The position numbers were made by a program, and so were the translations under genes. Below, one piece after another: positions 1 to 4,719 of a stretch of DNA of 5,893 bases. This stretch comes from an uncultured Collinsella sp. (lineage in GTDB: Bacteria; Actinomycetota; Coriobacteriia; Coriobacteriales; Coriobacteriaceae). Where the stretch lies: contig CAUBWQ010000067.1 in assembly GCA_958439775.1 (NCBI GenBank), positions 1 through 5,893 of the forward strand, in the 5' to 3' direction. The notes beneath the pieces were generated by a model. The model made no database searches and was not told the origin of the DNA. It worked only from the letters and a program-made list of their open reading frames with translations. Within the stretch, counting starts at the first letter, position 1, and every line of letters starts with the position of its first letter.

Positions 1-58
1 GCCAAATGGTCGCGGGCGCTTGACGAGGTGCCTTTTGGCTGTGTGGCGTGGGGCCTGG

Positions 59-622
59 CTACTTGGTCTTGGCAACCAGCAGCGGGTCGCCAAGCTTGAC
101 GAGCGGGTTGCCGCCGATAAGCGTTCCAGACTCGCCGACATGGTCGATGCTCTTAAGACGATCGAGCTCGGAGACGATGACGGTCACGATGTCCTCGTGA
201 CCAGCGGCCTTAATGGCCTCGCGGTCGAAGCTGATGAGCGGCTGGCCTGCCTTGACCACATCGCCCATCTCGACAAAGCGGGCAAAACCCTTGCCGTTCA
301 TTTCCACGGTGCCCAGGCCAACATGGATGAACACGCGCAGGCCGTCCTCGGTGATCATGCCGATGGAGTGGTTGGTGACAGTGGTGGCACCGATGCGGCC
401 GTTGGCGGGCGCATAGATGGTGCCGGTAATGGGCTCGATGCCATAGCCCTGGCCAAGCATGCCCGAGGCGATCGTCTCGTCGGGAACCTCGTTCAGGTTG
501 ACGAGCACGCCGTTGACGGGGGCATAGATGACGCCTTCGCGGGTAGCGAAGCTTGCTGCGGGCGGAACGGACGCCTCGCCGGTCGAGGTGAAGGTGGACT
601 TAAGCGAATCGAGCAGACCCAT
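59..622 (-). CDS. crr: PTS glucose-family EIIA, stand-alone (Crr-like)
   Basis: A 187-residue cytoplasmic phosphocarrier. In this family, HPr phosphorylates a histidine on EIIA, which passes the phosphate to the EIIB domain of a sugar permease. The fold's two active-site histidines are visible: His85 in TVTNHSIGM and His100 in VFIHVGLGTVEMNGKGF. Their 15-residue spacing equals that of His75 and His90 in E. coli EIIA-Glc. The N-terminus MGLLDSLKS resembles the E. coli membrane-binding helix MGLFDKLKS, and a Ser/Pro/Ala-rich linker follows to about residue 25. Length is slightly above the usual ~165-170. I chose ATG at 620-622 because GGAGG lies 6 bases upstream and the family N-terminus begins there; an in-frame extension to 703 looks unlike the family. 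No EIIB or EIIC domain is fused, so the partner permease is encoded elsewhere. Oddity: Gly104 replaces the usual Asp of the GxDTV motif. The symbol is by similarity; sugar specificity is unknown. Confidence 0.93.
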   Translation of the reverse strand: MGLLDSLKSTFTSTGEASVPPAASFATREGVIYAPVNGVLVNLNEVPDETIASGMLGQGYGIEPITGTIYAPANGRIGATTVTNHSIGMITEDGLRVFIHVGLGTVEMNGKGFARFVEMGDVVKAGQPLISFDREAIKAAGHEDIVTVIVSELDRLKSIDHVGESGTLIGGNPLVKLGDPLLVAKTK

Positions 623-668
623 AGTTGCCTCCAACTTAAATAGGCGCATATCGCGCGTTTGGTTTGCC

Positions 669-690
669 GGAAACGTTTCACATGTGTTTC
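669..690. promoter_or_regulatory. Adjacent palindromes in the EIIA leader, possible LacI/CcpA-type operator
   Basis: A perfect 10-base palindrome GAAACGTTTC (670-679) is followed at once by a perfect 8-base palindrome CACATGTG (679-686) and a second GTTTC (686-690). The central AACGTT with flanking A/T resembles LacI-family operators. However, the match to the CcpA cre consensus has about three mismatches, so the regulator is uncertain. The site would lie about 15-35 bases downstream of the predicted EIIA transcription start, a position where a repressor could block elongation. The pattern is seen; the function is inferred. Confidence 0.35.
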
Positions 691-710
691 GCGGCTTGGT
701 CAACGCCCCT

Positions 711-739
711 ATTCTACGCTGCTCAACGATACCTCTGAA
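711..739 (-). promoter_or_regulatory. Candidate promoter of the EIIA gene
   Basis: Reading the minus strand, TTCAGA (739-734) and TAGAAT (716-711) are separated by 17 bases. They match the sigma-70 consensus at 4/6 and 5/6 positions. Transcription would start near 704, leaving a leader of about 80 bases before the EIIA start codon. Predicted by eye only. Confidence 0.45.
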
Positions 740-750
740 CTGGGATTATG

Positions 751-760
751 TGATATATCA
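751..760. promoter_or_regulatory. Perfect palindrome TGATATATCA between the divergent genes
   Basis: This 10-base perfect palindrome lies about 11 bases upstream of the predicted EIIA -35 element. It also lies roughly 105 bases upstream of the hydrolase start codon. It is AT-rich within a GC-rich genome. It could be a regulator site or simply an AT-rich promoter segment. No specific regulator family is recognised. Confidence 0.25.
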
Positions 761-802
761 GTTGAAGGGAAACTTATTGCCGGAGTGTTTCTGCGCCACG
801 GG

Positions 803-852
803 TTCAAGTGGGGTACGCTTGAAGGCGAAAAACAAGGGCGCATAATTTGCGC
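803..852 (+). promoter_or_regulatory. Candidate promoter and operator of the hydrolase gene
   Basis: TTGAAG (819-824) and CATAAT (841-846) are separated by 16 bases and could form a promoter. Two perfect inverted repeats overlap it. TTCAAG (803-808) pairs with CTTGAA (818-823) across 9 bases, covering the -35 element. GCGCA (838-842) pairs with TGCGC (848-852) across TAATT, covering the -10 element. The predicted start near 853 would give a very short leader, because the ribosome binding site begins at about that base. That weakens the promoter call. Operator function is inferred from symmetry and position. Confidence 0.33.
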
Positions 853-865
853 GAAGGGAGCACAT

Positions 866-1765
866 ATGATTGTCGAGAACCATGCGCTGTGGGGCGAGGA
901 GCCGACCGAGGAATATCCGGCGACATTTACGTATTTGGGTGCCGAGCCGTTGCCCGATAAACCGAATGGCCGCCGCCCCGCGGTGATTGTCTGTGGCGGA
1001 GGTGCGTTTACGCATATCGCTCCGCATGAGCAGGATCCTGTGGCGTTTGCGTTTTTGGATCACGGTTACCAGGCCTTTGTGCTCAACTATGTCACGAGTT
1101 CTACGGGTGACGTGAGCTTTCCGCACCCCCAGGCAGATCTTGCCAAGATGGTCGCCACGGTGCGCGCCAACGCCGACGAGTGGCATGTCGATCCTAAGCG
1201 CGTGTGCGTCGTGGGATTCTCGGCGGGCGGCATGATCTGTGCCTCGCTGGCAACGCAGTGGAAGACCGGCCCCTTTGCGGCACTTGCCGGGGCGCGTCCG
1301 GACGACATTCGTCCCGATGCCGTGGTGCTGGGCTATCCATTGCTCGACTTTGCCTATGTGCGCGACATGCAGACGCGCGATCCGCGCATTGACTTGCGTG
1401 TGCCCAAGACGGGCGGCAAGACGGGGCGCGATTTGCTCAACGACTACCTGTCGATGGTGACGGGCGGCGAGGCAACTGACGAGCATCTGGCCGACATCTG
1501 CCCCACCACGCATGTTTCGCGTCAGATGCCACCGACCTTTGTGTGGGGCGTGTCCGACGACAAGACGGCGCCGATCGCGCAGGTCTACCCGTTTGCGCAG
1601 CGCATGGCCGAGGAGGGCGTTGCATGCGAGATGCACGTCTTCGACCAGGGTGGTCACGGCCTTTCGCTCGGCAACGCCAACACCGCGGTCGACAACGAGG
1701 ACAAGCAGGTGGCGGTCCGTCCCTGGATCCGCCTAGCCTTCCGCTTCCTGGAGCGCCATCTGTAA
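866..1765 (+). CDS. Alpha/beta hydrolase, probable acetyl-esterase type
   Basis: A 299-residue cytoplasmic protein with no signal peptide. It has the layout of small-molecule esterases related to acetyl-xylan esterase and the BD-FAE/hydrolase-3 families. The glycine-rich oxyanion-loop segment is at 42-54 (VCGGGAFTHIAPH). The nucleophile elbow GFSAGG puts the catalytic serine at Ser119. The probable acid is Asp232 in SDDKTAP, matching a DxxVP-like motif, and the catalytic histidine is His264 in QGGHGLSLG. Together these form a complete triad in the expected order. The start is ATG 866, preceded by AAGGGAG with 5 bases of spacing. The frame stays open upstream to 659, but that part has no good ribosome binding site and no family homology. 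The gene is transcribed divergently from EIIA and is probably monocistronic, ending 26 bases before a large stem-loop. The family typically removes acetyl or other short acyl groups from sugars or small esters; the substrate here cannot be read from sequence. Confidence 0.85.
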   Translation: MIVENHALWGEEPTEEYPATFTYLGAEPLPDKPNGRRPAVIVCGGGAFTHIAPHEQDPVAFAFLDHGYQAFVLNYVTSSTGDVSFPHPQADLAKMVATVRANADEWHVDPKRVCVVGFSAGGMICASLATQWKTGPFAALAGARPDDIRPDAVVLGYPLLDFAYVRDMQTRDPRIDLRVPKTGGKTGRDLLNDYLSMVTGGEATDEHLADICPTTHVSRQMPPTFVWGVSDDKTAPIAQVYPFAQRMAEEGVACEMHVFDQGGHGLSLGNANTAVDNEDKQVAVRPWIRLAFRFLERHL

Positions 1766-1791
1766 GAGTCCCGGCATCCAAGCCCTTCAAT

Positions 1792-1867
1792 AACTTGCGG
1801 TGAAATAGTTCCTATCTGGGGCATCAACCAGCCCATCCAGGAACTATTCCACCGCAACTTCGTTTTT
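1792..1867 (+). terminator. Long stem-loop with T run, likely terminator of the hydrolase gene
   Basis: Arms 1792-1813 and 1839-1860 are 22 bases each. They are complementary except for two mismatches (C1794/C1858 and A1803/C1849). The loop is 25 bases, and TTTTT follows at 1863-1867. The stem begins 26 bases after the hydrolase stop codon, so it fits a rho-independent terminator, although the stem is longer than usual. A second pairing is possible: GGGGCATCAA (1818-1827, in the loop) is a perfect complement of TTGATGCCCC (1866-1875), and this would pair away part of the T run. The long, near-symmetrical arms also suggest a dispersed repeat copy or the remnant of a miniature element. Confidence 0.6.
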
Positions 1868-1878
1868 GATGCCCCGCC

Positions 1879-2079
1879 CGGAAACTGCGCCCCAGTTTTG
1901 CCTTTCAAGGTGGGACGCAGTTTCCCATAGGGCCTCGACTGGGAAAGCGCGTCCCGTTTCGAGCGGGGATTCCGGGATGCATTTTCCGTAAGAGGCCTGT
2001 TTGGGAAACCATATCCCGGTTCGAGCTGGAATTCTGGGATGTAGTTTCCCCGAGAGGCCTCATCGGGAAACTATGGCCC
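1879..2079. repeat. Tandem palindromic array with exact 62-base period (three units plus a partial)
   Basis: Units begin at 1879, 1941, 2003 and 2065, exactly 62 bases apart. Each full unit has a 15-base left arm, an 18-base middle, a 15-base right arm and a 14-base joint. The left arm is GGGAAA-x5-TCCC-like and the right arm GGGA-x5-TTTCCC-like, so each unit folds into a hairpin. Units 2 and 3 agree at about 46 of 62 positions by hand count and share TTCGAGC in the middle. The first unit has a diverged middle. The joints carry an (A/G)GGCCT core, with GAGGCCTC at 2054-2061. The fourth copy stops after its left arm (2065-2079). There is no credible reading frame through the array. It resembles intergenic palindromic (REP/BOX-like) repeats. 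It could form multiple RNA or DNA hairpins between the hydrolase and feoAB; the function is unknown. Confidence 0.8.
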
Positions 2080-2118
2080 TGAACTCTCCTGCCTGTCCCC
2101 ATTGCGCCAATTTGCTGA

Positions 2119-2148
2119 TTGAACATCGTTGCATGTTCGCGCTATCAT
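2119..2148 (+). promoter_or_regulatory. Candidate feoAB promoter
   Basis: TTGAAC (2119-2124) and TATCAT (2143-2148) are 18 bases apart. They match the sigma-70-type consensus at 4/6 and 5/6 positions. The predicted transcription start is near 2155, giving a leader of about 85 bases before the GTG start. A perfect 5-base inverted repeat, GCATG (2131-2135) with CATGC (2146-2150), brackets the spacer and -10 element and may be incidental. Confidence 0.5.
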
Positions 2149-2163
2149 GCATGGTTAAAATTG

Positions 2164-2196
2164 GTTAGCCATGGCAAACGGTTAGCCTTGGTGAAC
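2164..2196. promoter_or_regulatory. Two tandem operator-like palindromes upstream of feoAB, candidate iron-regulator site
   Basis: GTTAGCCATGGCAAAC (2164-2179) and GTTAGCCTTGGTGAAC (2181-2196) repeat with a 17-base period. Both fit the symmetrical pattern GTTnnCCnnGGnnAAC. The first is the better palindrome, with 14 of its 16 bases symmetrical. The half-site GGTTAGCC, present in both, is also found in DtxR/IdeR operators, whose classical consensus contains GGTTAGCCTAACC. The sites start about 10 bases downstream of the predicted transcription start. A metal-loaded repressor bound there could block transcription of an iron importer when iron is plentiful. Repeat and symmetry are seen directly; the regulator identity is inferred. 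Confidence 0.5.
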
Positions 2197-2238
2197 ATAA
2201 ATACAACGCCCTGTGGGCGCCGGGGGAGGAACACGGAC

Positions 2239-4599
2239 GTGAAGCTCGATACGCTCGAGATTGGAAAGGACGCCGTTGTCGCATCGGTGGCATCGGACGA
2301 TCAGGCACTCCGACAGCATATTTTGGACATGGGTCTAACGCCGGGCACCGAAGTCACCATGATGAAGTACGCCCCCATGGGTGACCCGCTCGAGATCCGC
2401 CTGCGTGGCTACGAGTTGACACTGCGCAAGGACGATGCCGCTCGCATCGAGCTTGTGGGTATTCACGACACCGATACGGGTCCGCGCGCTAACGCCGCAA
2501 TCGGCACGACGGAGCATCCGGCCCTGGGCGAGGGGACGTATTCGCCCCGTGCGGCAAAGACGGCCGTGCCCGAGGGCGCGCCGCTGCACTTTGCCCTCGC
2601 CGGCAACCAAAACTGCGGCAAGACCACGTTATTCAACCAGCTGACGGGCTCCAACCAGCACGTCGGTAACTTTCCCGGCGTGACGGTCGACCGCAAAGAT
2701 GGCACCATCCGCAACCATCCCGAGGCGAGCGTTACCGACCTGCCTGGCATTTACTCCCTGTCGCCGTACACAGGCGAAGAGGTCGTGAGCCGTCAGTTCA
2801 TCCTCGACGAGCGCCCGGACGCCATCATTGACATCATTGACGCCACCAACATCGAGCGTAACCTGTACCTGACACTGCAGCTCATGGAGCTCGACCGCCC
2901 CATGGTCATCGCGCTCAACATGATGGACGAGGTAACCGCCAACGGCGGCGCCGTGGACGTCAACCTGCTCGAGAGCCTGTTGGGCGTGCCCGTTGTCCCC
3001 ATTAGCGCTGCCCGCAACGAGGGCATCGGCGAGTTGGTGGACCACGCCCTGCACGTGGCACGGTTCCGCGAGCGCCCTGGTCGCCTGGACTTTTGTGCGC
3101 CCGACGGCCCGGACGGCGGTGCGCTGCATCGCTGCATCCACGGTATTGCTAACCTGATCGAGGACCATGCCGTGACGGCGCACATCCCGGTGCGCTTTGC
3201 GGCGACCAAGCTGGTCGAGGGCGATGAGCTGGTAACCGAGGCGCTTCACCTGGATCGCAATGAGCTCGACGCTATCGAGCACATCATCACCCAGATGGAG
3301 GGCGAGGCCGGCACCGACCGCCTATCTGCGCTGGCCGATATGCGTTTTAGCTTTATCGGCGACGTGTGCGGGCGTTGCGTCGTCAAGCCGCACGAGAGCC
3401 GCGAGCACGTGCGCTCCGTCAAGATTGACCGCATCCTGACAGGTCGTTACACAGCCATTCCGGCGTTTCTGGTGATCATGGGCCTCGTCTTTTGGCTGAC
3501 GTTTGGCGTGATCGGCGCGGCGTTGCAGGGACTTATGGAGGACGGCATCGCTGCTATCATCGCTTCGGCCGATGCAGGCCTCAAGGCGTTCGGCACCAAC
3601 GACGTGGTGCGCTCGCTGGCTGTCGACGGCGTGCTTACGGGCGTGGGCAGTGTGCTGACCTTCCTGCCGATTATCGTCGTGCTCTTTTTGTTCCTCTCCA
3701 TTCTGGAAGACTCCGGATACATGGCGCGCGTGGCCTTTGTCATGGATAAGGTGCTGCGTCGCTTTGGCCTGTCGGGCCGCAGCTTCGTGCCCATGCTCGT
3801 CGGTTTTGGCTGCACCGTGCCGGCTATCATGTCGACCCGTACGCTCCCATCCGAGCACGACCGCAAGATGACGGTCATGCTCACGCCGTTTATGAGCTGC
3901 TCAGCCAAGTTGCCTGTTTACGGCTTGCTGTGCGGGGCGTTTTTCCCGCAGGCGACGGTTCCCGCCATGGTCTCGCTCTATCTGATCGGTATCGTGGTCG
4001 GCTGCGTCGCGGCTTTGGTGCTCAACCGCACGGCATTTAAGGGCGACCCGGTGCCGTTTATCATGGAGCTCCCCAATTACCGCCTGCCGAGCGTCAAGAC
4101 GACGGTGATGCTGGCATGGGATAAGGCCAAGGACTTCATCACCAAGGCCTTTACCATTATCTTTGCCGCGACCGTGGTCATCTGGTTCCTTCAGACGTTC
4201 GACATCCGCTTTAACGTGGTCGCCGACCAGTCGCAAAGCCTGCTTGCCGGTCTGGGTAGCATCATCGCGCCGGTGTTGGCCCCGCTCGGTTTTGGCGACT
4301 GGCGCGCCTCGACGGCGCTCGTCACGGGGCTCATTGCCAAGGAGAGCGTCATCTCGACGCTCACGGTGCTTTTGGGCGCAACGTCGCCCGCGGCGCTGTC
4401 GACCATGTTTTCGCCGTTTACCGCCTACGTGTTCTTGGTCTTTACGTTGCTGTACCCGCCTTGTGTGGCGGCAATCGGCGCCGTCAAGAGCGAGTTGGGC
4501 GCGCGCTATGCCGTTGCCGTATTCGCGTTTCAAGATGACGTTGCCTGGATCGTAGCCTTTGTTGTGCATTCGGCGGGCATATTGCTGGGGTTGGCTTAG
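2239..4599 (+). CDS. feoB: Fused FeoA-FeoB ferrous iron transporter
   Basis: A 786-residue inner-membrane Fe(II) importer. Residues 1-76 form a complete FeoA-like SH3 domain (DMGLTPGTEV at 30-39). A low-complexity linker of about 40 residues follows. The FeoB GTPase domain spans about 116-275, with G1 GNQNCGKTT (122-130), G2 Thr149 in GVTVD, G3 DLPG (167-170), G4 NMMD (227-230) and G5 SAARN (256-260). A helical linker region follows to about 395. The membrane core (about 403-785) has two Gate motifs: GFGCTVPAIMSTR (522-534, Cys525) and SCSAKLPVYG (553-562, Cys554). The conserved LYPPCVAAIGAVKSELG is at 738-754. All key residues are present, so the protein should be functional. I chose GTG 2239 because GGGGGAGGA (2222-2230) lies 8 bases upstream and the FeoA domain begins immediately; the open frame back to TTG 2119 overlaps the predicted promoter and operator. 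No separate FeoC gene follows. It is probably monocistronic and iron-repressed through the upstream paired site. Confidence 0.96.
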   Translation: MKLDTLEIGKDAVVASVASDDQALRQHILDMGLTPGTEVTMMKYAPMGDPLEIRLRGYELTLRKDDAARIELVGIHDTDTGPRANAAIGTTEHPALGEGTYSPRAAKTAVPEGAPLHFALAGNQNCGKTTLFNQLTGSNQHVGNFPGVTVDRKDGTIRNHPEASVTDLPGIYSLSPYTGEEVVSRQFILDERPDAIIDIIDATNIERNLYLTLQLMELDRPMVIALNMMDEVTANGGAVDVNLLESLLGVPVVPISAARNEGIGELVDHALHVARFRERPGRLDFCAPDGPDGGALHRCIHGIANLIEDHAVTAHIPVRFAATKLVEGDELVTEALHLDRNELDAIEHIITQMEGEAGTDRLSALADMRFSFIGDVCGRCVVKPHESREHVRSVKIDRILTGRYTAIPAFLVIMGLVFWLTFGVIGAALQGLMEDGIAAIIASADAGLKAFGTNDVVRSLAVDGVLTGVGSVLTFLPIIVVLFLFLSILEDSGYMARVAFVMDKVLRRFGLSGRSFVPMLVGFGCTVPAIMSTRTLPSEHDRKMTVMLTPFMSCSAKLPVYGLLCGAFFPQATVPAMVSLYLIGIVVGCVAALVLNRTAFKGDPVPFIMELPNYRLPSVKTTVMLAWDKAKDFITKAFTIIFAATVVIWFLQTFDIRFNVVADQSQSLLAGLGSIIAPVLAPLGFGDWRASTALVTGLIAKESVISTLTVLLGATSPAALSTMFSPFTAYVFLVFTLLYPPCVAAIGAVKSELGARYAVAVFAFQDDVAWIVAFVVHSAGILLGLA

Positions 4600-4640
4600 T
4601 TATGAATTGACGGCGCAACCTCTGTGTATCGAATTGTTTT

Positions 4641-4674
4641 CGGCCCCGCATCTGTACTGACGGATGCGGGGCCG
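4641..4674 (+). terminator. Strong hairpin terminator after feoAB
   Basis: CGGCCCCGCATCTGT (4641-4655) pairs with ACGGATGCGGGGCCG (4660-4674) around a 4-base loop. This gives a 15-pair stem containing one T-G wobble, 41 bases after the feoAB stop codon. The downstream sequence TTGCTATAT is only moderately T-rich, so termination efficiency is uncertain. On the opposite strand no T run follows the hairpin, so it is most likely a plus-strand terminator. Confidence 0.75.
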
Positions 4675-4686
4675 TTGCTATATAAT
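4657..4686 (+). promoter_or_regulatory. Candidate promoter of the MFS gene, overlapping the feoAB terminator
   Basis: A perfect TATAAT (4681-4686) sits 34 bases upstream of the MFS start codon. CTGACG (4657-4662), which matches the -35 consensus at 4/6 positions, lies 18 bases upstream of it, in the loop and right arm of the feoAB terminator. The -10 element is convincing; the -35 is weaker. Transcription would start near 4693, giving a leader of under 30 bases. Confidence 0.55.
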
Positions 4687-4719
4687 CGCCTCCGCTCAAA
4701 ACGATTGGAGACGTTATAT

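Noticed and set aside
1..23. Possible last codons of a plus-strand gene ending at TGA 21-23
   Set aside because: Only six codons would be visible, so there is no basis to call a gene.
20..643. A 207-codon plus-strand open frame opposite EIIA
   Set aside because: It lies almost wholly antisense to a clear EIIA gene, and I see no family resemblance or good ribosome binding site.
623..703. 27-residue N-terminal extension of EIIA from an upstream ATG
   Set aside because: A strong GGAGG precedes the start at 622 and the family's amphipathic N-terminus begins exactly there.
758..1657. A 299-codon minus-strand open frame lying opposite the hydrolase gene
   Set aside because: Its product is rich in Arg and His with no recognisable domain, and the plus-strand frame has a full catalytic triad. 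Long antisense frames are common in GC-rich genes.
1879..2079. CRISPR array
   Set aside because: Regular spacing suggested it, but there are no unique spacers: the whole 62-base unit is related between copies and self-complementary, and no cas gene is present.
1905..2126. Small minus-strand open frame through the 62-base repeats
   Set aside because: The sequence is palindromic repeat DNA with drifting bases; the product is low-complexity and no ribosome binding site stands out.
2149..2238. Riboswitch in the feoAB leader
   Set aside because: The leader is only about 85 bases and its structure is explained better by two tandem DNA-operator-like sites; I recognise no conserved riboswitch core.
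2119..2238. Upstream TTG start adding 40 residues to FeoAB
   Set aside because: This stretch overlaps the promoter and operators, has no family similarity, and a strong ribosome binding site precedes GTG 2239.
3322..3858. Long minus-strand frames opposite feoAB (also 2629-3282 and 3901-4569)
   Set aside because: They are His/Arg-rich shadows of the conserved FeoB coding strand, with no domain signals.
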